Of a stretch of 12,802 bases of DNA, positions 1 to 6,281 are shown piece after piece. Under the pieces are notes generated by a model that had not been told where the DNA came from, searched no databases, and saw only the letters and a program-made list of their open reading frames with translations. A program made the position numbers and the translations under genes. The stretch spans positions 1 to 12,802 of the forward strand of contig CASFXO010000355.1 of NCBI GenBank assembly GCA_949298665.1, given 5' to 3'. How positions within the stretch are numbered: the stretch's first letter is position 1; every line of letters starts with the position of its first letter. This DNA comes from an uncultured Lentisphaeria bacterium. Lineage in GTDB: Bacteria > Verrucomicrobiota > Lentisphaeria > Victivallales > Victivallaceae.

Positions 1-810
1 GGTATAGGAGAGCTGAAGCCGGGAGAATTCATACTGATGCGGGCGATGCGGAAAATCGATCGCCTCCAGCACCCAGTCGTACAGCGGCCGGTGAATCTCA
101 AACTCCAGCGTGCAGAACGAATGCGTCACCCCTTCGAACGCATCCTCCAGACAGTGCGCGAAATCGTACATCGGGTAAATGCACCACTCGTTCCCCTGCC
201 GGAAATGTTCGGCGCGCCGGATCCGGTACAGAACCGGGTCGCGCATGTGGATGTTGGGCGACTGCATGTCGATTGCGGCCCGCAGCACCATGGCCCCGTC
301 CGGAAATTCCCCTGCCCGCATCCGCCGGAAAAGATCCAGATTTTCTTCAACCGAACGGGAACGTCCCGGTGGATTGGTCCCGGGCACCGCGGAGTTGCCG
401 CGATACTTTTCCCACTCCTCGGCGGAAAGATCGCAGACGTAGGCCTTGCCGCGCCGGATCAGCTCCAGCGCACATTCGTACATTTTTTCGAAGTAATCCG
501 AAGCGTAATAGATGGTGTCCCCGAAATCATACCCGAGCCACCGGATGTCTTCGGCGATGGAGTCCACATATTCCGTGTCCTCCTTGGTCGGATTGGTGTC
601 GTCCATGCGCAGATGGCAGCAGCCGCCGTTTTCGCGGGCGACTCCGAAGTCCAGACAGATGGCCTTGGCGTGTCCGATATGCAGATAACCGTTCGGCTCC
701 GGCGGAAAGCGGGTCACCACTTTTCCATCGTACCGGCCGGCCGCCAGGTCGGCGGCGACGATTTCGCGGATGAAATCCAGAGAGGGTGTGGAAATATTTT
801 CCTCAGACAT
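1..810 (-). CDS. glnS: Glutaminyl-tRNA synthetase, N-terminal part (runs off left edge)
   Basis: This cytoplasmic class I aminoacyl-tRNA synthetase charges tRNA-Gln with glutamine. The reading frame starts at ATG 810-808 (MSEENISTPSLDFI...) and stays open for 270 codons to base 1, about half of the usual ~550 residues. The ATP-binding HIGH motif is at residues 44-47 in the context PPEPNGYLHIGHAKA, which is the GlnRS form rather than the GluRS form. Other GlnRS signatures are RMDDTNP, MRDPVLYRIRR, the stretch NEWCIYPMYDFAHC and the following THSFCTLEFE; the last residues seen are QLSYT. The KMSKS loop and anticodon-binding barrels lie outside the window. An AAGGAT Shine-Dalgarno sequence (bases 825-820) sits 9 nt before the start. 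The gene is divergent from the glycosyltransferase gene. The family call is very secure. Confidence 0.96.
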   Translation of the reverse strand, partial: MSEENISTPSLDFIREIVAADLAAGRYDGKVVTRFPPEPNGYLHIGHAKAICLDFGVARENGGCCHLRMDDTNPTKEDTEYVDSIAEDIRWLGYDFGDTIYYASDYFEKMYECALELIRRGKAYVCDLSAEEWEKYRGNSAVPGTNPPGRSRSVEENLDLFRRMRAGEFPDGAMVLRAAIDMQSPNIHMRDPVLYRIRRAEHFRQGNEWCIYPMYDFAHCLEDAFEGVTHSFCTLEFEIHRPLYDWVLEAIDFPHRPHQYEFSRLQLSYT

Positions 811-902
811 TTTGCAAAAATCCTTATCAAGCCTTATTGTAAGTTCATTCAAGTCCGGCGCTCCGACGCACGAATCCGCTGCCGGGCCCCGTGCCATCCG
901 GC

Positions 903-928
903 GCCGGTGAAGTACCGGCATCACCGGC
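903..928. repeat. Inverted repeat in the glnS/glycosyltransferase intergenic region
   Basis: Arms GCCGGTGA (903-910) and TCACCGGC (921-928) are a perfect 8-bp match around a 10-base loop. A short direct repeat, CCGGCAT (915-921 and 924-930), overlaps it. It lies between two divergent genes, so it is not expected to be a terminator, and no T-run follows on either strand. It could be an operator or a hairpin in a long glnS leader. The rest of 811-965 shows no gene, and I could not identify a convincing glnS promoter. Confidence 0.4.
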
Positions 929-965
929 ATTGTCGGCGGTGAGCCGGAAACGGGAAAAGCGGTTG

Positions 966-994
966 TTGCTGTTTCTGTGTCATATTCATACAAT
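966..994 (+). promoter_or_regulatory. Predicted sigma-70-type promoter for the glycosyltransferase gene
   Basis: TTGCTG (966-971), a 17-bp spacer, then TACAAT (989-994, 5 of 6 matches to TATAAT). Transcription would begin near 1001, which excludes the upstream in-frame GTG at 977 and supports translation from GTG 1019. Confidence 0.45.
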
Positions 995-1003
995 ACCTTG
1001 ACC

Positions 1004-1009
1004 GGAGAG
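1004..1009 (+). promoter_or_regulatory. Ribosome binding site that decides the glycosyltransferase start
   Basis: GGAGAG lies 9 nt before GTG 1019. The longer in-frame alternative, GTG 977, has no purine-rich site upstream and lies inside the predicted promoter. Confidence 0.6.
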
Positions 1010-1018
1010 AACTTTCAA

Positions 1019-2281
1019 GTGAAAATCACGCCGCACGAGTGGAATAAATATCGGAAAAAGGCGCTGCTCCGTCCCCTGGAGCCGCAGACGCCGCCGGCCG
1101 TCTTCGGCCGTTTCGTCGTCCTCCCCGTCATGGATGAACTGGAGGAACTGCCGGGCACCCTGAAAAGTCTGACCATTGCGCTGGACCGCCACAATGGCCC
1201 CCGGACCGGCGTTCTGCTGGTCGTCAACCATTCTCCGGACGCCCCGGCACCACGGCGTGCGGCCAATGAAAGGCTGCTGCAACTGCTGCGCACTGCCTCC
1301 CCGGAACTGCTGCGCGGGCTCGTCCCGGGCGAGACGCTTTTCTGGATCGACGCCGCCTCCGCCGGTCGTGAACTGCGCCACGGCGTGGGGGAAGCACGAC
1401 GGATCGGCCTGGACTGCGCCCTGATGCTGCTGGCGCCGGAACAACGGGCGGAAGCCTTTCTCTGCTGTCTTGACGCCGACTCTCCGGTAGCGCCGGATTA
1501 TCTGCAACGGCTGGAGGAGTGGTTCCGGGCCAACCCGGACGCCGGCGCGGTCAGCATCGCCGTCCGGCACCGGCCCGGCGGAACGGCGGCGGAGGAAACG
1601 GCCATTCGCGCTTACGAACGCTATATGGCGGATTACGTCGCACGCCTGAAAAAGGCCGGATCGCCCTATGCCTTTCACACCATCGGCTCGGCCATGGCGG
1701 TCCGGGTGCCGACCTACATCGCCGCCGGCGGCATGCGGGTGCGGCGCGGCGCGGAGGACTTTTATTTTCTCCAGGCCGTCCGGAAAATCGCGCCGGTCGG
1801 CGAATACCCGGTCCCGCTGGTGTTTCCGGCGGCACGCCCGTCCGACCGGGTGCCTTTCGGCACCGGCCCGGCGGTCCGCGCCCAGCTGGCGGGACATCCC
1901 CTGCCCGAATATGCGGAAACCGGCTTCACGGCCTTGAAATTTCTGCTGGAAGCCGCTGATGACGAAACATTGCGGAATCCGGAAAAATTTGACGGAAAAA
2001 TGACGGATCACATCCGTCATTTTCTGCGGCAACATGGATTCCACGCCGTCTGGCCCTCGGTCCTGCGGAATCTTCCCGCGCGGAAGGGGGCCGCCCGGGA
2101 GGCGTTCGACCGCTGGTTTGACGGCTTGAAAACATTGCAGTTTCTGAAATCGTTTTCAGTCGCGGCGCAGGTCTCCCCGGCGGCACCCGGCGAATCCGCG
2201 TCCGGCACCGGAAGCGCCGGGGAAAAACATCAGGATTTTTCCGGAAAAAATTGTCTTCCGGGCAATCCCGTGCTACATTAG
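1019..2281 (+). CDS. Family 2-like glycosyltransferase (GT-A fold)
   Basis: Probable nucleotide-sugar-dependent glycosyltransferase of 420 residues starting at GTG 1019 (VKITPHEWNKYRKK...). The N-terminal part has the GT2 layout FVVLPVMDELEELPGTLKSL. GVGEARRIGLDCAL follows, then the metal-binding DAD at residues 152-154 (CLDADSPVAPDYL). An ED pair (E246-D247 in RRGAEDFYFLQAVRK) sits where GT2 enzymes have the acceptor-side catalytic acid. The stretch RPSDRVPFGTGPAVRA is also typical of this subgroup. There is no signal peptide and no clear membrane segment, so the protein is probably cytoplasmic. The donor and acceptor cannot be read from the sequence. The last ~34 residues are low in complexity, and their DNA carries the presumed promoter of the next operon. 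GTG 977 would give 434 residues and is less likely. No sugar-pathway neighbours are present in the window. Confidence 0.8.
   Translation: MKITPHEWNKYRKKALLRPLEPQTPPAVFGRFVVLPVMDELEELPGTLKSLTIALDRHNGPRTGVLLVVNHSPDAPAPRRAANERLLQLLRTASPELLRGLVPGETLFWIDAASAGRELRHGVGEARRIGLDCALMLLAPEQRAEAFLCCLDADSPVAPDYLQRLEEWFRANPDAGAVSIAVRHRPGGTAAEETAIRAYERYMADYVARLKKAGSPYAFHTIGSAMAVRVPTYIAAGGMRVRRGAEDFYFLQAVRKIAPVGEYPVPLVFPAARPSDRVPFGTGPAVRAQLAGHPLPEYAETGFTALKFLLEAADDETLRNPEKFDGKMTDHIRHFLRQHGFHAVWPSVLRNLPARKGAAREAFDRWFDGLKTLQFLKSFSVAAQVSPAAPGESASGTGSAGEKHQDFSGKNCLPGNPVLH
1985..2023. repeat. Direct and inverted repeats inside the glycosyltransferase gene
   Basis: A perfect 12-bp inverted repeat, AAAATGACGGAT (1997-2008) and ATCCGTCATTTT (2012-2023), flanks the 3-base loop CAC. 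The left arm belongs to two 11-bp direct units, AAATTTGACGG (1985-1995) and AAAAATGACGG (1996-2006). The region is coding (KMTDHIRHF), and the inverted repeat is aligned with the codons. The same 12-mer recurs exactly at 10978-10989 in the ribF/coaD intergenic region. Confidence 0.7.
2236..2249. promoter_or_regulatory. Palindrome abutting the -35 of the export-like operon
   Basis: TTTTTCCGGAAAAA is a perfect 14-bp palindrome ending one base before the predicted -35 at 2251. A further GGAAAAA (2221-2227) lies 22 bp upstream of the identical right arm. The A/T tracts could serve as an UP element, or the palindrome as an operator. TTCCGGAAA is also the local codon choice for Phe-Arg-Lys, so related sequences arise by coding elsewhere. 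This copy is read in another frame. Confidence 0.4.
2251..2279 (+). promoter_or_regulatory. Predicted sigma-70-type promoter for the lipoprotein-adaptor-M50 operon
   Basis: TTGTCT (2251-2256), a 17-bp spacer, then TACATT (2274-2279). It lies in the 3' end of the glycosyltransferase gene. Transcription would begin near 2286, about 48 nt before ATG 2334. Confidence 0.45.
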
Positions 2282-2317
2282 AACGAAGTGATTCTGTATC
2301 ATTATGAAACCCACGAC

Positions 2318-2324
2318 AGGAGAG
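2318..2324 (+). promoter_or_regulatory. Ribosome binding site that decides the lipoprotein start
   Basis: AGGAGAG lies 9 nt before ATG 2334. The in-frame ATG at 2304 lacks such a site and would put ten charged/polar residues in front of an otherwise standard lipoprotein signal peptide. Confidence 0.75.
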
Positions 2325-2333
2325 CGGACCGGA

Positions 2334-4034
2334 ATGAAACAATATCCATCGATCGTATTTGCCGTCATGACGGCGGTGGCCGCGGGCTTTCTGTGCGGCT
2401 GCCATACCACGGAACCGGCGGAAACAACGCCGACGCTGCATGAACAGATAACCTCCCGCCTGAATCCCGGCGGCAGCTATTATCAATACTCCGACCTGAC
2501 CGCCACGCTGGCCGCGTTTTACGCATACGGCGACCGCGTCAGCCAGGCCATCCTCCAGTCCGATCTGCCGCCGGCCGACCGGGAACGGCTCGCCGGTCTT
2601 CTGAACACCGTCATGCTCGGCATTTCCCTGGCCGGGGTGGACGGGGAACTGGCCGGGGGCGCCAGCTCCGTCCCGTTGAACCTGCCGCCGGACAGCCCGG
2701 TCCGTTACCGCAACGTCTCCTGTGCCGGATACGGCCCCGGAACGGAACAGGGATTGCTCTGGCAGCTCTTCGGCACGAAAAACCGGGACCTGCGCGAGGA
2801 TCTGGGAGCGATCCCGGCGAACGCGCTTCTGGCCGCGGATTTTGAGTTTTACCCGGAACGCGTTCTTGAGATTGTCGAACGGATCGCCGCCAATTTCCAG
2901 AAGGAAGGCCGTCCCGGGCTGACCATTCCCGCCGGGTTGCGGGAGTTTTTCCCGGCGCTGGGAGGCGAGTGGTTCGTGCTGGTTCTCCCCGTTCCCCCCG
3001 AAAAACAGAACGGAGGACTGCCGATCTCGTTCCTGGTGGGCATGCCGGACCATGACAACAAAATTTTCCGGAAACTCACCCATTTTGAAGAAACACCAGA
3101 GGCCGGAACCACGCGCAAACTGTCCCAGTTAGGTGCCGTGCTGCCGTTTACGCCGGTGCTGATGGCGGGCGCAGACAGCCTTTGTCTCTACTCCGATGAG
3201 CAGGCCATTCCAGCGTTCAAAGAAGGGATCCCCGTGCTCGCCGATACGGAGCAATTCGCTGCGCTGACCTCCGGATTGCAAATGGAGGGGACGGGATTTT
3301 TCTACTCCAGCGCAGGTCTGGGGACCTTGCTGACCACCCTCACGCCCGGAATTTTCAACGGGGTCGCCATCCCCGTGGAGCTGCCCGACCAGCTGTACAT
3401 CATGCGAAAAGAACCCAACGGACTCCTGGTGGAGGGAAATTCCGGCTGGGACCTCAACACCACCCAGCTCGGCCTGAGTCTGATGCCGATGCTCATGCAG
3501 CTTTCCTCCGGAACGTTCAACCGCGTCGAAAACCTGCGAGACAGCGCGCAGGAAGCCGCGGCCTTTCAGGAATGCGGCAGCCATATGGAACAGTTCCGGC
3601 AAGGCCTGGCCGCCTATGCCGACGCCCACGACGGCCGCTTCCCCGCGGGCGACGACCTCGAAGGCCTCCGGGAATTGATCGCCGCCGGGAACATTCCGCC
3701 CGCCGTCGCGGTCTGCCCCGCCGCCCGGGGCGACCACCCGGCGGCGGATGCCGAAAACTTCGGCTACGACAATTGTTCCTACGTCTATTTCGGCGGCGCC
3801 ACACGGCAGTCGTCGCCGCATCTGCCGCTGCTGGTCGACTGGCCCTTCAACCACCGGGACCGGTTTCACGTGCTGTTCGTCAACGGCGAAGTCCGTTCCT
3901 ACCCGCTGGAGAACCTCAACAGCTGCCGACGACTGGTGAGCTTCCTTCACAGCGAATTCAAATATACCGAACCGGAATTCCGGAAGCTCCTCCAGACTGC
4001 GGATAAACTGGACGCAAAATTCATCATCCAATAA
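2334..4034 (+). CDS. Predicted lipoprotein with C-terminal pseudopilin-like (H-X9-DG type) domain
   Basis: Secreted protein of 566 residues, function not established. The N-terminus MKQYPSIVFAVMTAVAAG ends in a lipobox-like LCGC, so Cys23 is the likely lipidated residue and the protein should be membrane-anchored outside the cytoplasm. Residues ~45-400 form a domain I cannot assign with confidence; it contains ALLAADFEFYPERVLEIVE and other periplasmic-looking alpha/beta sequence. The C-terminal part (~414-520) reads like the globular part of a planctomycete/Lentisphaera type II pseudopilin: ECGSHMEQFRQGLAAYADAH followed by GRFP, then VCPAARG, SYVYFGG, and H507 followed by nine residues and N517-G518. 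The N-terminal methylation helix normal for such proteins is missing. First gene of the operon; the adaptor gene follows after 10 nt. It could supply an outer-membrane-anchored partner for the adaptors, but that is inference. Confidence 0.75.
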   Translation: MKQYPSIVFAVMTAVAAGFLCGCHTTEPAETTPTLHEQITSRLNPGGSYYQYSDLTATLAAFYAYGDRVSQAILQSDLPPADRERLAGLLNTVMLGISLAGVDGELAGGASSVPLNLPPDSPVRYRNVSCAGYGPGTEQGLLWQLFGTKNRDLREDLGAIPANALLAADFEFYPERVLEIVERIAANFQKEGRPGLTIPAGLREFFPALGGEWFVLVLPVPPEKQNGGLPISFLVGMPDHDNKIFRKLTHFEETPEAGTTRKLSQLGAVLPFTPVLMAGADSLCLYSDEQAIPAFKEGIPVLADTEQFAALTSGLQMEGTGFFYSSAGLGTLLTTLTPGIFNGVAIPVELPDQLYIMRKEPNGLLVEGNSGWDLNTTQLGLSLMPMLMQLSSGTFNRVENLRDSAQEAAAFQECGSHMEQFRQGLAAYADAHDGRFPAGDDLEGLRELIAAGNIPPAVAVCPAARGDHPAADAENFGYDNCSYVYFGGATRQSSPHLPLLVDWPFNHRDRFHVLFVNGEVRSYPLENLNSCRRLVSFLHSEFKYTEPEFRKLLQTADKLDAKFIIQ

Positions 4035-4044
4035 AAGAACACCT

Positions 4045-4860
4045 ATGATTTTCCGGAAAATTTTCCTCGTTACCCTCAGTTTCGGCACCATGCTGACGGT
4101 TTCCGCCGCGCCGCCGGAGGAAACCGGTCCCCGCACGGTGCTTTTTCCACTGCGTCACGCAGTGCTGTCCAGCCAGGTGGAAAGCAGCATCGACCGACAC
4201 CATCATCAGGAAGGCGAGGCCTTTCAGGAAGGCGACGTGCTGATCCAGTTCGATGACTCCGCCATCCGCCAGCACCTGCTGCGCAGTCAGGCCTCCACCC
4301 GGGAAGCCGAAGCCGGCCTGGAATATGCCCGGAAAAATCGTGAAACAGTCGCCGACCTCTTCAAAAAAGGGCTTCAGGGACAGCAGGAAATGGATCGCGC
4401 CAATCTGGAAGTGGAAGTCGCCGAAGCCCGTCTGCTCGGCATGCAGGCGACTCAAAAACTCAACGAAAAGGAACTGGCCGACTGCACCATCCGCGCCCCC
4501 TTCTCCGGCCGCGTCGTCCGCAGGCTGGCCCAGGAACATGAATTCGTCCGGGTCGGCCAGCAGGTTCTGCAGATTCTGGACGACCGCACCCTGCTGGCCG
4601 CGCTGCACGTCGATTCCGCGCTGCGCAACCGGGTGAAAATCGGCGAAAACCGCCGCATCCGGATTGATGAAACCGGTACCGTCCATACCGGGAAAATCAC
4701 CCAGATTTCCGCGGAAGTGGATTCCGGCAGCCGGACGTTTGAAATCAAAATCAGCCTCGACAATGCCGACGGACGATTGGCCGCCGGGATGTCCGGCGTG
4801 CTGCTCCCGGAACCCGCCGCAGGCGCACCCTCCGCCACCCAACCGGAGACGCAGTCATGA
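4045..4860 (+). CDS. Periplasmic adaptor (membrane fusion) protein, RND/HlyD type
   Basis: 271 residues. The N-terminus MIFRKIFLVTLSFGTMLTVSAA looks like a Sec signal peptide cleaved after SAA (about residue 22), with no lipobox. The first barrel-sandwich half is at ~38-70 (GEAFQEGDVLIQFD). An alpha-hairpin follows (~75-145), then the second half (CTIRAPFSGRVVRRLAQEHEFVRVGQQVLQI, ~147-178) and a beta-barrel ending LDNADGRLAAGMSGVLL. This is the order found in AcrA/CusB-type adaptors, which link an inner-membrane transporter to an outer-membrane channel, but at 271 residues it is short for them and seems to lack a full membrane-proximal domain. Where adaptors usually have a hydrophobic strand it has D50-RHHHQ, an unusual His cluster. 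The gene overlaps the next one by 4 bases. No pump gene is nearby, so the partner is unknown. Confidence 0.85.
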   Translation: MIFRKIFLVTLSFGTMLTVSAAPPEETGPRTVLFPLRHAVLSSQVESSIDRHHHQEGEAFQEGDVLIQFDDSAIRQHLLRSQASTREAEAGLEYARKNRETVADLFKKGLQGQQEMDRANLEVEVAEARLLGMQATQKLNEKELADCTIRAPFSGRVVRRLAQEHEFVRVGQQVLQILDDRTLLAALHVDSALRNRVKIGENRRIRIDETGTVHTGKITQISAEVDSGSRTFEIKISLDNADGRLAAGMSGVLLPEPAAGAPSATQPETQS

Positions 4861-6269
4861 GTCAGTCCGCGCCCTCTTCCGAACTTCAGGTTCTGCGCGG
4901 CAAGCTCAACGCGCTCTCTGCCGTCATCCGCCTCGGCCATGAAGCTTACGACAAGGAAGAGCTGCCCGACTGGGCCGGACACGTCGTCAACAACAGCGTA
5001 CTGCTGCTGCCCTATTACCGTTCGGCCCTGATCGATCTGCGCGGCGGTACCCCCCGCCTGACGGCGGTCTCCGGCCAGCCCGCGGTCAATGCCAATACCG
5101 AATACGCGCGCGACGTCCTAGCCCTGACCCGGAAATTCCGCCGTCTGGAGAAAGTCACGGAACTGACTGAGGAACTTCTGGATGAAAACGGCGCTTCCGC
5201 CGAAGCCGAGGAAGCGTTTGCCGCCTTGCGGAAAACCTCCGCCTTGCTCTATCTGGTGCCGTTCCGCCAGGCGGGGCGCAAATTGGCGGACGAGGCCGAC
5301 TTCCTCTGGCTGGTCGAATTCGACAAACCGGAATCCCGGGCGGTGGCACCGGCACTGCTGGCACTGCTCCGGGAGCAATATTCCGAGTCGCTGTTTTACG
5401 TCACCAGCCGCAAAAAGAAACCGTTGTTCCGGCGGCTGCTGGAACGCCGCAGCTGGCTGCGGCCGTCCCGTCTGATTCTGGTGCTGCTGCTGCTTTTCGC
5501 GCTGTCCACGGTCGTGGTGCGGGTCCGCCAGACCGTTTCGGCGGAATTCGAACTGATCCCGGCGCGGGAATCCGTCGCCTATTCGCCCTTCGAAGGGGTG
5601 ATCGACCGCTGTCTGGTCAAGAGCGGCGATCCGGTTCGGAAAGGGGAACCGGTGATGCTTTTCGATACCGACGAGCGCCGGTTCAATCTGGAGACCGCCC
5701 GCAACGAATACAACCGGATCAATGCCCAGCTGGACCTGACCCGGCGGCAATCCTTTCTGGACCCGGCCAAGCGCGCCCAGATCAAACTTCTGGAGCTGCA
5801 GAAGGAAAAAGCCGCCATCGACATCGAACGCAACGAATGGTACCTCGCCCGCAGCCGGGTGACGGCCGAAATCGACGGAATTCTCGATGCGGGCGACACC
5901 GATAAACTCGCGGGCAAGGCGGTCCGCCCCGGAGAACGACTCTTCGAAGTGCTGGGCACCGGGGCCATGGTGGCGGAAATCGCGCTGGATGAACGCAACG
6001 CCTCGGTGCTGAACGAACAGACCGCGGTCACGCTGTATCTCCACGCACGTCCGGAAGTGGCGATTCCCGCGCAGATTCTGAGCGTCACCGGCCGACCGAT
6101 GCTGACGCCGCGTCGGACCTATTGCTATCTGATCCGGGCCGATTTTTCCGCACCGGCGCACCTGGAACTGATCTGCGGCATGCGCGGCATCGCCCGGATT
6201 GCGGGACCGCGGGTGACGCTGGGATATTATCTTTTCCGGCATCTGGTGCTCTGGTACCGGCAACTCTGA
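4857..6269 (+). CDS. GAF-like domain / HlyD-type adaptor fusion, single membrane anchor
   Basis: 470 residues, start ATG 4857 in an ATGA overlap, with GGAG 8 nt upstream. Residues ~10-185 have no signal peptide and should be cytoplasmic. Their pattern (YRSALIDLRGGTPRLTAVSGQPAVNANTEY, later VPFRQAGRKLADEADFLWLVEFD) resembles a divergent GAF sensor domain. One hydrophobic helix (~206-222, RLILVLLLLFALSTVVV) then crosses the membrane. The rest is extracytoplasmic: barrel-sandwich half at ~240-271 (YSPFEGVIDRCLVKSGDPVRKGEPVMLFD), a helical hairpin (~275-335), the second half (TAEIDGILDAG ... VRPGERLFEV, ~336-366) and a beta-barrel (~370-450). A cytosolic sensory domain fused to a membrane fusion protein suggests that signals inside the cell gate the assembly; this is inference. 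The adaptor part is firm, the GAF assignment moderate. Confidence 0.82.
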   Translation: MSQSAPSSELQVLRGKLNALSAVIRLGHEAYDKEELPDWAGHVVNNSVLLLPYYRSALIDLRGGTPRLTAVSGQPAVNANTEYARDVLALTRKFRRLEKVTELTEELLDENGASAEAEEAFAALRKTSALLYLVPFRQAGRKLADEADFLWLVEFDKPESRAVAPALLALLREQYSESLFYVTSRKKKPLFRRLLERRSWLRPSRLILVLLLLFALSTVVVRVRQTVSAEFELIPARESVAYSPFEGVIDRCLVKSGDPVRKGEPVMLFDTDERRFNLETARNEYNRINAQLDLTRRQSFLDPAKRAQIKLLELQKEKAAIDIERNEWYLARSRVTAEIDGILDAGDTDKLAGKAVRPGERLFEVLGTGAMVAEIALDERNASVLNEQTAVTLYLHARPEVAIPAQILSVTGRPMLTPRRTYCYLIRADFSAPAHLELICGMRGIARIAGPRVTLGYYLFRHLVLWYRQL

Positions 6270-6281
6270 CGCGGCCCGCTC

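Noticed and set aside
824..852. glnS promoter TTGAAT-N17-TGATAA on the minus strand
   Set aside because: The -10 match is poor and the leader would be only a few bases; not supported enough to annotate.
37..942. Long plus-strand reading frame opposite glnS
   Set aside because: It is antisense to a clear GlnRS with all its motifs; GC-rich codon use keeps opposite frames open.
977..1018. Upstream GTG start for the glycosyltransferase
   Set aside because: It has no ribosome binding site and lies within the predicted promoter; GTG 1019 has GGAGAG at good spacing.
2304..2333. Upstream ATG start for the lipoprotein
   Set aside because: AGGAGAG is placed for ATG 2334, which also gives a standard lipoprotein signal peptide.
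4048..4061. Palindrome ATTTTCCGGAAAAT as a second operator
   Set aside because: It encodes Ile-Phe-Arg-Lys-Ile right after the adaptor start; TTC CGG AAA is the habitual codon choice here, so the palindrome is probably coincidental.
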